Shown here in pieces: positions 33,913 through 45,711 of a stretch of 64,000 nucleotides of DNA. This DNA comes from Oidiodendron maius Zn (Eukaryota > Ascomycota > Leotiomycetes > Myxotrichaceae), in NCBI GenBank assembly GCA_000827325.1, contig KN832876.1:1302001-1366000 (forward strand). Direction: 5' to 3'. Both the position numbers and the translations under genes were made by a program. A model generated the notes under the pieces. The model was not told where the DNA came from and did not search any database. It saw nothing but the letters and a program-made list of their open reading frames with translations. Every line of letters starts with the position of its first letter. The first letter of the stretch is position 1.

Positions 33913-34410
33913 GCTGGTGCTGCTGTAGAAGTCGTGGCGCGAGGAGATTCAAAGGAGGTGGGGAGGTTGACGTCAAGATGCGTCCTGCGACTTGTGCTCG
34001 TACACGACAGAGAGTAATGAAAATGCTGCTCTTCGTGTGGATTTACATTGGAAACGACATCGATAGAGTCTGCTGGTGATCTGAAGATAGGGGGGTTGAG
34101 GATGGTGCAGTGTTGGAAGTGGCGCGTCTTAACTGCTGAGGAGCTCAAATATTCTCGGCCTTGCGCATCGGGCAGTTCCCAGCTATCATAGGTTGTGGCT
34201 CCGCCACCCATTTTGAGGTCGCACAAAGTCAACGCTCCTTTTCAGAGCTCAACATCAAGGTAAATACTAGCGTCTCCTTAACACTACGGATGGCTATGCT
34301 AACCCCTTTTCAGGTGTTAGGCTGGGGCTCGATATCTAGGTTTGTTGCCTCCAAGGTACACATCCCACAGCTATATTAGAGTACTACTTGAGCAAAGAAT
34401 GCCATTTGTC
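33913..34410. other. Intergenic, tandem minus-strand genes
   Basis: Promoter side of the fusion gene and 3' flank of rap1. Frames on both strands here lack motifs. Confidence 0.5.
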
Positions 34411-37038
34411 TTATTCTATGACTGAGATGGAATGAACAGCAGTGTCATGGACCCCCTTGCCTCGGTCTATTTGGCTCTTTGCAGCTTTCTGGTCCGCCAA
34501 GAACCTCCGTCTCAAAGCCACTCTCTCTCTTCCATGTTTCACTACTACCTCTCCAAATCTTGCATGCTTCTTTTCCTCGACGGCCTCGTCATCCGAGGAT
34601 GTCCAGACTCCTTGGATGTCGTTCGGTATGCCTGTACCCGCGTGAAGGCTCTCCATTACAATTCCTGCGTCACCGGTATTCATCGTCGTAGCTTCTAATG
34701 CCCGAATTACGTCTAGTTCAGAATAGCCTAGAGCTACGTAACGATCAATAAAGGCGTCTAAGGTTGACCCGTCCTGGGCCTCCTTGGCCGCCGTTAGAGA
34801 TTCTGCAGAAATAGCTCCGGTTACCTTTATGTGTCTTGCTGGATTGCGGCTAACGCCGTGTGTTTGTTTTGGGAAAGACGAAGCGATAGGCATTACTGTT
34901 TCATGCCTATCGTACGGCTCAATTGGGAAGTGAAAGTCTTGTGTTTCTGGCTCCAGTGTTCGCCGTACTGCTCGTAATGGTGAAGGAGATAAGTGCGCTC
35001 GCTTGAATGGCATGACGAATAACTCGGATTCACCCTCATCGTCAAGGCCTTCTAGAACTATTGGAGAAGTACCTTCAAGCTGCGGTTTTCCATGAGAAGA
35101 CCGTGGCTGTCCATCATTATCACTATCACTAGTTGTCTCCGGAGTCGATGCGATTTCCAGTACTTTCTCTTTGCCTTTGTCAACTCGCCGACGCTTTGGG
35201 GAGGACCAGGCTTGGGAAGATGCACCTTGATCGCCATGTTTGCTGTCGAGACGCCTTTTGTTCGAGGATGTCGGCGTTTGTTCTCTGGATAATGACAAAA
35301 GCCTATCAAGGTCATCATCGGATTGTCGATTCTCGCTCTCCGCTTGAATGACAACGGGATCATCGGCTGATTTCTGTGTTTCGCGGGCTGCTGTGTTCCG
35401 AAGTTGATCTTCGATCATCTCCTGCTCTACTGTCTCTGACAATTCTGTAGTCTCGTAATCTTCTTCTCCTTCCTCAAGGTATAGTAGAATCTCCCTGTAA
35501 CAAACTTCAAGATCTTGTGCGGCACTTGGATGTAGAAAATCGTTGAAGTTAAGGGTTCTAGCAACTCGAGGCCATAGCCGTCTCCTAGTTACTTCATTAC
35601 ACCCACCACATTCTTCTGACCATACGGCCTGCCAAAGCTTAAAAAGAGGGATAGTTTTGCCGCAGATAACGGGATTAAAATTCACCTTTAGCTTCAGTCC
35701 TTGAGCCACCGTGGCTAACTCCCTCCTAAAAATATCCTCTCTCCTTATCAAAGGCGGTGCTTTCTCCATCGTGGGCTGTGATTCAGGCACCTCGCTGGAA
35801 GATATTCGCAGAGTTGACTCGGTGCTTTGATATGATCCCTGCTGGGACGCTCTGAGCATTGGAGTGGCGGCCGATACACGCTTGTGTTCACTTCGTGGAG
35901 ATGTCTTTCGGGGTTTCTTTTTGGCCCTTTCCTTTAATCTAGGTGCTACTACTTCGGCAAAGCAATTTCGCCATTCTTGGGCAGTGTGGTCTGGATGCTA
36001 AAACAGAGTTAGCATATAGCATAGAACCGGTACACTTCGTGGATAACTCGCCTCGGCAGCCCATGCGATCCACGCATTAATGGTTTGATCTTCGTTAAGG
36101 TTCATGATATCTTCACCGTTTTCAAAGAGTAACTGAATCTCCTCATCTATGAACTCCGTACCTCCAGCTGATTTTGCGACAAATGGTCCGGTGTCTCCGG
36201 CTTTGGACGCAGAGACATTCATTGGCGAACTTGCTGGTGCTCTTTGTAATCGAGATATTTGAGGTTCAGGTCTATTTTCTGGTGCTAAATTCCGCCGGGG
36301 CGGGGAGTGCATATTACGTGCCCTAGACTGCATGGCCAGTCGTTGATCTGGCTGTTCTGTCCGAGAAGATGGCCTAGGCCCGCTTGGGAGCTGTGTAGGC
36401 AAACCACGGCTAGGCTCTGATCGATATCTGTGGGAGAGATACTTAATCCAGCGGTCACGCCATGACTGGGCAGTATGCCGATTATTCTTAACACCGGTTC
36501 AGTAAGATACTCGTATGCAGTACGTCAGGATGGTGTGCGGTACCTTTGTCTCTAAATCAATGTACAGTTCATTCCCCTTGGTGGCGACACCACGACTCTC
36601 AGCCTCAAGAACCCATTCTAGCAAAATGCGATCATCTTCAGCCGTAAAGGGCGTCCGACCCTTCTTCGCAGGTTGACCAGATCCAACCGGCCGAGGAGAA
36701 TAGGCTGGTGGGCCGGCGGGATACGCGGCATAGTCTTTTAATTCGCCATCTTTTACTGACTCCTCAATAAATCTCCACGATATTGATCCAGCAGGACAGC
36801 CTTTTATGGCATGGTCAGCTATGACGATATCGGCCTGCTTGTCCAGCTTCACTATCTGCCCGGCGTTGGCCTGTGGCAGTCTCAGCGCATTCCAGCCACT
36901 TCAAGATGATATGCGTACCTTAACTAAATTCATCCATCTCTCACGAGTAGGCAAACGATGCATGAAATTAAACTTTATTCCCTCAAAGAGATTTCCCCGT
37001 GCATCACTTCCATCGCCATCATAGACAGTAGTGGCCAT
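34411..37038 (-). CDS. rap1: Telomere protein RAP1 (BRCT, Myb, second Myb-like, RCT)
   Basis: Four exons on the minus strand, 36919..37038, 36544..36870, 36052..36486 and 34411..35997, give 822 aa. Residues 15-90 form a BRCT domain (GNLFEGIKFNFMHRLPTRER, IVKLDKQADIVIADHA). A Myb domain follows (RTPFTAEDDRILLEWVLEAE, RHTAQSWRDRWIKYLS), then a second Myb-like unit (EFIDEEIQLLFENGEDIMNL, HPDHTAQEWRNCFAEVV), an ARID-like helical block (FKLWQAVWSEECGGCNEVTR) and a C-terminal RCT domain (TLDAFIDRYVALGYSELDVI). RAP1 is part of shelterin-type telomere complexes and acts in telomere protection and length control. The intron at 35998..36051 starts with GC (GAG|GCGAGT) and ends TTTTAG, a non-canonical GC-AG intron needed to keep the frame. 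The start is divergent from swf1. Confidence 0.93.
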
Positions 37039-37466
37039 ACTTCGAAGCCCCCAAGTGGTTTGCAACCACCCGCGGTCGTCCCTGATGAGCGAATCTGCTG
37101 CTCGTGTCTTGAACCCAAGCTGTGTAAGGGGAATAACGTGTCATTTACGAGGAAGACATTCTGTACAATGGATATCACTTAGTTATGTGCAACAAAGCGA
37201 GAGTGATGCAACACGCGCACGCTTGAGCCGACTCGCGCGATCACATGACTGGTGCCGTCCAATCGCATCGAACCCCTTGCCTGACATCGTAACAGAATGT
37301 TAAAGTGAAGGAGGTGTCTATCCTGCTGACAACAGCAAACACCCGTGACACATTCCACGACAACAGACACGAACCACAGGCAACTGTGTCTGTGTTACAT
37401 AAGGTTCTCATAATGTGTCCCCAAATCCTGTTGTCTTCTATTATATAACGGGCCTCCCTGGCTAGG
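37039..37466. promoter_or_regulatory. Shared divergent promoter region of rap1 and swf1
   Basis: 428 bp between two oppositely directed start codons, with no supported gene. It must contain both promoters; no specific motif was identified. Confidence 0.5.
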
Positions 37467-38911
37467 ATGGGGACTGTCCGCAATGTGACCCTTGGGGTCC
37501 TCTTTATCTCTTTTTTGACCTTTGTTGCCTTTTTTGGGAGGCTGCCCGTTCTGAGGTAAGGTGTCCACTCTCCACCTCTCTGATTAGGAGCTCATACTTC
37601 TAAGGAATACACCTATTGGGATGCTCCATCGCGCTATGTGGATTCATGTCCCCAATGGATTGCGATCCGTGGATCAATGGCTGACGAACGGCCGGCTAAG
37701 CGCATCTGTCGTGAGAATTGCCTATACCCTGTGGAATGACCGCCACCCAACAGTTATGGTAAGAGGGGCTGATCCTTATGATTTCTCTTTTATGTCATCG
37801 TATTATTCTTGGAGCAGTCCTAAGATTCCCATGGAGGCATGCATGCTTCTCCTCGGCCATCGTATTCTTAAGCCCCGCCTTCTCAATTCGGTTTGCTGAT
37901 GACATATCATAGATCTTCTTTATCCTCCTACTGTTAATCTCGGAAGCTCTGTACCTCCCTCCAGCATGGCCACTGCTCAGCACCGGACAAAAATTCATCT
38001 CTGGCCCGCTTCTCCTTGCACCTTATCTCTTTCTCTATGCTTCAGCTGCTGGCGACCCCGGCTATATCAGGCGGGAAAGTCATGCTAATCAGATGTCACT
38101 CTATCCTTATGATTTTACAATTTTCCATCCTGGCCAAGAATGCCGCACTTGCCAGCTCCTGAAACCAGCGCGATCGAAACACTGCAGCATATGCAAACAT
38201 TGTATATCGAGACTTGATCACCACTGCATCTTCATCAACAATTGCGTAGGATACGGCAACCAGCACTGGTTCTTGCTCCTGCTCTTCAGTACGGGAGTCA
38301 TGATCACGTATGGAGGTTATGTCGGAATAAGCTTGCTCTCCTCTGCCATCCTGAAACGCATACCGTCCTGGAGAATACTTGGCATCGGGTTCTCATGGGC
38401 ACAGTATTTTCAAATTTGGGCCTGGGCATTGCAGGAAATGACCCGTATTGGCGGAGTCTCTCTACTCTGTATTATGATAGCACCTTTAGTCTGGGGGTTA
38501 TTGGGATATCACGTGTATCTCATATGGGCAGGTACAACAACGAATGAATCGATGAAATGGTCAGAATTGCAAGCCGACATGGCCGATGGCTTCGTCTTCA
38601 AACGGGCCCTCCCAGAGGATCGTGAAAAGGACATGAACATCGAGCCAGCGTGGACTCTGTGGCCCGTCGAGAGCCAACAGATTGTTCTACGAACAACGGA
38701 TGGACAGCAGCCTAGAGGAGCGAAACTGCTTGGCATTGGAGAGTGGCATCGAGTTTGGAAACTCGCTGCCGTTGAAAATCTCTATGATTTGGGATTCAAG
38801 GATAACTTGATAGATATTTTTCTGCCGAGACCTAGATTTCTACCGGCGGATGCTGTTGAGCAAGAGTCAAAAGATCATACTCTGTTCGAAAACGTAGACC
38901 CACTCACGTAG
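37467..38911 (+). CDS. swf1: Palmitoyltransferase SWF1 (DHHC family)
   Basis: Three exons, 37467..37555, 37605..37758 and 37913..38911, with introns of 49 and 154 nt, give 413 aa. The first exon is a hydrophobic signal-anchor (VTLGVLFISFLTFVAFFGRL). More membrane segments follow (FFILLLLISEALYLPP, PLLLAPYLFLYASAAGDPGY). The DHHC cysteine-rich domain is complete: CRTCQLLKPARSKHCSIC, then CISRLDHHCIFINNCVGYGN. DHHC proteins autoacylate on the Cys of DHHC and pass palmitate to substrate Cys residues; yeast Swf1 acts in the ER on SNAREs with a juxtamembrane Cys. Two further membrane helices follow the DHHC domain, which is the SWF1 layout. Confidence 0.94.
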
Positions 38912-39392
38912 CATAGTAGAATATTCATAATTCAGAAATTTGGACATTACTATTATGTCATGGTGTAAACGTGTGGCCACCATTTTTACGATAAAATGTC
39001 CCATGCTAGCTTCCCACTATAGGACACGCGCATTCTACATTCATAGTTAGGAATAAACTTGTAAGATTTAGGCGTGGGCCGTACTTCAATATACTCTCCT
39101 ATCTCAAAATCAATATCCGTTGTTAGTAATCGCCGCTTATCAGGTTGAAATCAAGTCCCATTTTTAGGGGCAGTTACGCAACTGCCAATGACCATCAAGC
39201 ATATTCAGTCTCAGGAGGCATAATTGAGACCGTTTGATAACTAGCCCAGTGAAGATGAGGTCTTTCATGACGCATGCAGGATAGGCGGAGTTCTGGCTGA
39301 GTGTTCATACACTTGAATTGGATTCTGTAGAATGGTCATTCAAACCGACCGCCGAGATCTTTAAGCTTTCATCGACCAAAGACATATTATTC
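38912..39392. other. Intergenic, convergent 3' flanks
   Basis: Between swf1 (plus) and the AlkB-like gene (minus). AT-rich. No coding signal seen. Confidence 0.6.
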
Positions 39393-40566
39393 TCAGCTAG
39401 CCACGTCCCGCATCTGCCGAACATTGAGGTTAATTCTCTTGTTAGACATATATCTGTGGCCCCTCCAGAGAGGAAATTGATCACCAGGCCAATTTTCAAG
39501 CGCTATGGGACATGTGTGAGGCAGAATCTTCGGAACGGCATGCCACGCGTATCGCGAATCTCCCGACATATAGATTGCATCTCCGGAATGCAGCCGCACC
39601 GTATGATAGCGAGAGGCTCGGGGATCTGATGGGTCGTTACTGTCGCGAAGACCAACGATGAAAAGGCCATCACAACCCAGGCTAATGCTAACCAAACCTC
39701 GATTAACCTCCTCGCTAACATCTCGATGCAAGCTCAGTGTATCTCCAGGAGAGTACAAATTTACAATGGCTGCCTGCGGTTCCATATCAGGGAAAATGCC
39801 TTTAAGAAGACTGGAGATATCGTCTGGAAATGGGGGAGGAGACTCTTCAGGATAGACCTTATTTGTCCAGTCATATTGACCACCGAGGGTAATCCATCGA
39901 AGCTTTTTGTTTAGCACGCGCTCCATATTAAGAGGTGGGTGGATTAGAGGATCCTTTGGCCTGAATTCGATACTTTCTAGCGGACGAGTGAAGAAAGATG
40001 ATCCAGGAGGAGGATATTGGATATCGTAATGCAAATTGAGATTTGTCGTATGGGACGGTTCGGAGAGGTCGCGGAGGAACAAACGAGAAAGAAGCGTCCA
40101 TTGGATTTCAGTAGGTAGAAGTGATGGAATTATAGTCAGACCTAAGCCCTTGTCAGAGAACAAGGCTAAATGACAGTTGCATATATTGTACGATAATATG
40201 TCTGATGCAAAGTGAACTCTACTGAAAGAATTATACCCTACCTTTTATTTCGGTGGACTCATATATGGAGGGAATATACGTTCGATTCCCAGCTTTGTCC
40301 GACGCAGTGATCCCTTGTATTGGATCTTGCTCTTGAAACTCCTGAAATAAAGATTGCATGATATTTTCGTCAACACGCCTTCGTAAAATCCATTCAGGTT
40401 CTCGGAGATTCAAGGAGTCGGAAACTTCTGCCAACTCCTCTGGCGATACTATCGCTCGACTATAACGCTTGAACATATCTCTCAAGTCCCGAGGAGGTGC
40501 TCTACGGGGATCTAGGTCCTCAAGCAGGACCTGACCTGTTGACTTGTTCCTGTCTGAAGAGTTCAT
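39393..40566 (-). CDS. AlkB-like Fe(II)/2-oxoglutarate dioxygenase (ALKBH1 type)
   Basis: Two exons on the minus strand, 40242..40566 and 39393..40165, around a 76-nt intron (GTAGGG to TTTAG, after the first base of a codon) give 365 aa. The dioxygenase core shows NLYSPGDTLSLHRDVSEE with the HxD iron ligands, GLVSISLGCDGLFIVG, the distal His in SRYAWHAVPK and the 2-oxoglutarate-binding Arg in KRINLNVRQ. These enzymes remove methyl groups from DNA, RNA or tRNA; ALKBH1-type homologues act on tRNA and N6-methyladenine. Substrate choice cannot be read here. An alternative junction (donor GTATAA at 40236, acceptor GACAAG) also keeps the frame. The gene is divergent from cdc2. Confidence 0.9.
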
Positions 40567-41107
40567 GCCAATATATATTCTGTGGACGATATGAATTCGT
40601 AGTAACCTCGGACCAGACGAAATTGCTTAGAGCGTCGATCAACACCACCTGAACTCGAGATTGTACATTCTAGGTCCAAGATCTTCTAGTCTCATATCAG
40701 ACAAACGTCTGCATAGTTCACTAGTGTTCTAGAGTCAACTCGATGTTGGCATAGAGAGCAGATGGTCCTGGTTGGCATAAAACTTTATTTTCCGTCTTAG
40801 GCGAGGTTGCGCGTTGCGCTTATTGACTGCGCGCCAACGTTTTGTTTACTACCGCTCTCGAACCTCCGGGACCACACAACTTCGACAATTCGACATTTCG
40901 ACAACCAGCGGTACCTCGACCAGCTCAGCGGTGATAATTCAACGTTCTGCGGCTGCGTCAGCTTTGGGGGCTGTTTACCTAAAATTCTGATGCCATTGCC
41001 CAGAAAGACTACCCCTCCATCCTTTCGCTGAGGTCCCGACCAGAGAGCAACCTACATCAATTAGTCCTCCACACTCCTTTCATACAGAAAATCAAACATA
41101 TTTCGTC
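40567..41107. promoter_or_regulatory. Divergent promoter region of the AlkB-like gene and cdc2
   Basis: 541 bp between divergent starts, with no supported gene. It includes a clustered TCGACAATTCGACATTTCGACA repeat around 40877-40902. No known binding site identified. Confidence 0.4.
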
Positions 41108-42244
41108 ATGGAGAATTACAAGAAGCTTGATAAGATTGGTGAAGGTTCGTTCATGCCATGAGATGCTGTAAAATATGAATTCTACTGTTGGGTCAACGCG
41201 TTTTGGTGGCATCACTAACCGTCTGATGCATTTAGGTACTTACGGAGTTGTTTATAAAGCCCTGGATCTCCTCCATAATGGCCGGGTTGTAGCGCTCAAG
41301 AAGATTCGTCTTGAGGCCGAAGATGAAGGAGTTCCCAGCACCGCCATCCGCGAAATCTCCCTCCTAAAGGAGATGAACGATCCGAACATTGTCCGCCTCC
41401 TCAACATCGTCCATGCAGATGGCCACAAGCTCTACTTAGTCTTTGAATTTCTCGACCTGGATTTGAAGAAATACATGGAAGCTCTTCCAGTAAGCGATGG
41501 AGGAAGGGGCAAAGCGTTACCTGACGGATCTGGGCCGGACCTAGGCAGACTTGGCCTAGGCGACGCCATGGTTAAGAAATTCATGAGCCAATTGTGCGAA
41601 GGTATCAGATACTGCCATAGCCATCGAGTTCTCCATCGAGATCTTAAGCCTCAGAACTTGCTTATTGATCGAGAGGGAAACCTCAAGCTGGCTGACTTCG
41701 GCCTTGCTCGTGCATTTGGCGTTCCGTTGCGCACCTACACGCATGAGGTAGTTACACTATGGTACCGTGCACCAGAAGTTCTCTTGGGTGGTCGACAATA
41801 CTCTACTGGGGTCGACATGTGGTCCGTCGGATGTATCTTTGCAGAGATGTGCACTCGGAAACCCTTATTCCCAGGAGACTCTGAAATCGATGAGATTTTC
41901 AAAATATTCCGGTGCGTTTTATGAGATTAGATATTTGGAATTTAGGATACTAATGAGTTATCAGCCTTTTAGGTACTCCCACCGAAGCCGAATGGCCAGG
42001 CGTGACGGACAAAACCTGCTTCCCGGATTTCAAGCCCTCTTTTCCAAAATGGCAGCGCGATATGTCGCAGCCACTCTGTACAAATCTTGATGAGAATGGC
42101 CTTGATCTCCTAGAAATGATGCTCGTATACGATCCCGCCGGCCGCATTTCTGCCAAGCAAGCTTGCATGCACCCTTACTTTGAAGAAGGCAGTTCTGCTT
42201 ACTCTGGGCGCGGCTATGGCCCAACATATAATAATAGCTACTGA
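41108..42244 (+). CDS. cdc2: Cyclin-dependent kinase 1 (Cdc2/Cdc28)
   Basis: Three exons, 41108..41144, 41236..41911 and 41965..42244, with introns of 91 and 53 nt, give 330 aa. The glycine loop has the inhibitory Thr14-Tyr15 pair ([11 protein letters not shown]). The cyclin-binding helix is exactly PSTAIRE ([15 protein letters not shown]). The catalytic loop is [10 protein letters not shown], then DFG ([11 protein letters not shown]), and the activation Thr lies in [15 protein letters not shown]. The insert after YMEALPVS ([12 protein letters not shown]) is usual in filamentous fungi and explains the length over 300 aa. This is the central cell-cycle kinase, expected to pair with B-type cyclins. 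Everything needed for activity is present. Confidence 0.97.
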
Positions 42245-42660
42245 TAGTCTGTTCTTTGTACGTGGGAAAGATCACGAGTTGAATGAATGGGATGAGGGAT
42301 GATGGATGACCGAAGACAGCAATATTATTGCCTAGGCTTCAGGATACCAGGGTAATGAAACCATACAGGAGGTAACTGCAGTAAGGCGTGTCCTCTCCAG
42401 CCAGAATTTCCTTTGCCTTTTGAGGCTTTTACAGTGGTGTCACTCGATCATAGCTTCTCTGGCACTATGTTTTACTCAGTACATCGGATGGTTGGGGGCA
42501 GGTTGGCGTCACCTGGCAGGCATGGTCGGATTGATATCATATTTATTTCCTTTTGTAGATTACAGAAAGAATTCTCCTTTTACATACTTGTGCTGACAAA
42601 TCCAATGGGAAGGAGTAGCTGAGGTATATCGATGAAGCAACATTTCTAATCGGAGGCCAT

Positions 42661-42933
42661 CTAACTCATATTAGCTCTGGTGTCCTTCCGGACTTCATGT
42701 CTAAGACGATCCCTGGCTTGATTGCAACAAGGTTCTTTGTTCTCCACAGACCGCAGAGTAATAGGTAAATCGTACAATGGCTCCTCATTTGGCCCTCTAA
42801 AACCCGATATTGCGGATTTAAGTTGATTCTCCACACGGATCGTAGTATATCCGGCCCTGATGACAAAATCTTTGTCACGATCAGGGTTGCTTGCATTGCA
42901 GTTCCACCGTTCCTCGTGCGATTTACGGGTCAT
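42661..42933 (-). CDS. Doubtful small hypothetical protein, 90 aa
   Basis: A single open frame starting at an ATG (MTRKSHEERWNCNASNPDRD) with no close homologue known to me. Its amino-acid make-up is balanced, charged and non-repetitive, unlike most chance frames here. There is no intron and no motif apart from a few Cys (CNAS, EPCCNQ). It could be a lineage-specific gene, a decayed fragment or chance. Confidence 0.25.
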   Translation of the reverse strand: MTRKSHEERWNCNASNPDRDKDFVIRAGYTTIRVENQLKSAISGFRGPNEEPLYDLPITLRSVENKEPCCNQARDRLRHEVRKDTRANMS

Positions 42934-43372
42934 TTCAACCAGCGAGCTGCTGAAGAGCTTTATATTGTGTGGACTGTGCGCGGACCAGTACAGTGACGAA
43001 TCCTCTAATATCAGCTTATAGCCATGATGCAGTCATAATTCACGACGAGCTAAGAGATTCGAGAGATGAACAAATCGCTAAATTCTGCAAGGAGGATGAC
43101 GGTAGATTCAGTCAACAGTCAATCATGATCAAACGTGTATGAAGTCTCATATTTAAAAGAAAGGCCAGTGGCGATTTGTGGCAGTCAAGGATGATTCGGA
43201 TATAACCCGGCAAATGCCTGCGTAGGTATCTAGATCCCCCGAAGAAGCCCTGCAGCAACCCTGTTCCGCCTTGCCTTCATTACAGTATTGCGGAGTACCC
43301 AGCTACGCTTTACGTCCCTCTTGGGCGCCCACTCTTGGCTAGGCAATTGTCGCTGATAAATTTTGAAAATCC

Positions 43373-43380
43373 TATATAAA
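43373..43380 (+). promoter_or_regulatory. TATA-like element upstream of the MFS gene
   Basis: TATATAAA lies 101 bases before the proposed start codon at 43481, a fitting distance for a fungal core promoter with a short leader. Confidence 0.4.
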
Positions 43381-43480
43381 GCGGGTTATACCTTAGCATG
43401 GAACTGTGGCTCGGAGAAATCTTCTCGGCTTCGCATCGTTCCAACGCCGGCCTTGTGGAATTTGGGAATTCGGATACAGT

Positions 43481-45711
43481 ATGCTTGATGCTGCGGAGAA
43501 GCTTGGGGCCAGACCCAATTCTCCAACAGGCTCATCCAAGTCGGATTCGTCGCCATACATATCGAACGAATTGAATGTAACATATTCAAACTCAAAACGA
43601 GACCGCTCGATCAGTCGTACAAGATCTAATAATGGATATGGGTGCGATGAAGGGACAGAAGATAACGTGATTCCGAGGGTGGGTGATGATCTTGAAACGC
43701 ATGCCGTTGCCGTAAAGGACCCTTTCGAAGTGCACTGGGATGGAGGTGATAATGACCCAATGAATCCTAGAAGTCTGTCCAAGGCGAGGAAATGGGTCGT
43801 GGTTTTGATTGTTAGCGCCAGTTCGTTGTGTGTGTAAGTATAATCAATATTTTATATTATACGGCTCCAAGAAACGGTTAATGCTTTGCAACTCTTGCAC
43901 TGGGGAGCATACTTTGGCTTTCGGCTCCCTGTCTATTCGGAATTAGCACTGCAATACTACAAAGGATACCGGAGATAACAAAGACAAGATCGTAATATAA
44001 AGCATACTGACACATCCCAATTCAGAACTTGTACGTCCTCGATATACACGACTATATATCCTCAAATGACTGCCGAGTTCCATTGCTCGCGGCTCGTTGC
44101 GACGTTGGGGTTATCACTCTTCATTATGGGCCTTGGTTTAGGGCCAATGCTTCTTGGTCCCTTGTCGTAAGTTACTGTCTACTTTTGGATGTCGTGATAG
44201 ACTTTTGCTAAATCTAGTCAGTGAGTTTTATGGCCGTCGGCCAATATATCTCGTCTCTTTCAGCTTCTTCCTAATATGGATTATCCCATCGGCCGTGGCC
44301 AAGAATCTCGAAACAATGTTCATAAGTCGGTTTTTAGATGGCTTATCTGGCAGCGCATTCTTGTCTGTTGCAGGGGGCACTGTAGGGGATTTATTCAACC
44401 GGCACCAGCTTCAGCTCCCCATGTTGATATATACGGCGTCTCCCTTTCTTGGACCAAGTGTCGGGCCTATTGTTGGAGGGTTTATTAATCAGTATACAAA
44501 TTGGCGATGGACATTTTATGTCCTCATCATCTGGTCTGGTGTAACGCTGGTTATGATAATTCTCCTGGTTCCGGAGACATATCATCCGGTTCTCCTACGA
44601 AACAAGGCACGCACGCTCCGTAAAGAGACGGGCGATGATCGGTGGAGGGCACCAATGGAGAAGACAAGTAAATCGATATTCAAGACTATCACGTATTCTC
44701 TGCGACGGCCAGGACAGTTGTTGCTGTTTGAACCGATGTGTTTGAACCTGTGTCTCTTCTCGGCCATTCTATTAGGTATACTGTACCTATTCTTTGGAGC
44801 CTTCCCTCTTGTGTTTGGTGGAAACCACGGATTTACCGCCTCCCAGACCGGTCTAAGCTTCATCGGCATCTTTATTGGTATGGTATGTGCATGCCTGATG
44901 GATCCCATTTTCCACAAAAACTACGTGAGACTCATAAAGGAGCGCGAAAAAGAAACGGGGGAAGTTGGTGGCGGCGAGCCTGAGTTTCGGCTGCCTCCAG
45001 CTATCGTTGGTGCTGTTCTTGTTCCTGTTGGTCTCTTCTTATTTGCCTGGACGACATATCCAACCGTTCACTGGGTTGTCCCGATCATTGGCTCAGCAAT
45101 ATTTGGCATGGGGTAAGTTCCAATGCCTTTTCTTTCCTCTGTTGCTAGATCGTCGGACTGGAGGACAGCTCCGCTCCCTACCAAACGTCAAGCGGCGCCG
45201 TATAGGAATGGTTCCATTCCATTCCTGATGCAATTTGGGCAGAATATTTTACTTGGGGATCTCGGACCAATTCTAACTGCATGGCCTGAGACATGACCTA
45301 TCCTACTAATGCACCATAATGTGCAGCCCGCGTGGCACCAATACACCTCTACTTGCTGACCGCCTATGATAATGCAGGACGTTGCTTGTTTTCGGAGGCA
45401 TTTTTACATTCCTAGTAGATTCCTATCCACTATATGCCGCATCTGCTCTGGCCGCCAATAGCTTTGTCAGGAGCAGTTTTGCTGGTAAGTGCATTGCTTT
45501 TCTCCTTCCAAAGGCCGTGCCTATGTATTGGTACTAATATTTCTTATTAGCCGGCTTCCCTCTTTTCGGGATCCAGATGTATGAGAAACTTGGCTACCAA
45601 TGGGCGTCGAGTGTGTTAGCCTTCCTAACGGTGGCCATGATGCCTTTCCCGTATATCTTCTTTACGTACGGGAAGCGGATTAGGGGAAAGAGCCGCTTTG
45701 CGTCCGCCTGA
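43481..45711 (+). CDS. MFS transporter, drug:H+ antiporter (DHA1, 12 TM)
   Basis: Five exons, 43481..43833, 44026..44166, 44222..45112, 45378..45484 and 45551..45711, give 550 aa. Introns are 192, 55, 265 and 66 nt, two of them long for this region. The cytosolic N-terminus ends in WDGGDNDPMNPRSLSKARKW, the usual entry to fungal DHA1 transporters. Motif A is present (LGPLSEFYGRRPIYLVSFSF), as is SVAGGTVGDLFN. The central loop carries the predicted charged segment after VPETYHPVLLRNKA, and the C-terminus has FGIQMYEKLGYQWASSVLAF. Such proteins export drugs, polyamines or toxic metabolites by proton antiport; the substrate is unknown. The start at 43481 is the first ATG in the frame. No biosynthetic genes adjoin it. 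Confidence 0.92.

Larger units (their letters stand above)
42245..43480. other. Intergenic; promoter region of the MFS gene
   Basis: The 1.2 kb hold the 3' flank of cdc2, one doubtful 90-aa frame on the minus strand (separate entry) and a TATA-like element (separate entry). Nothing else seen. Confidence 0.5.
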
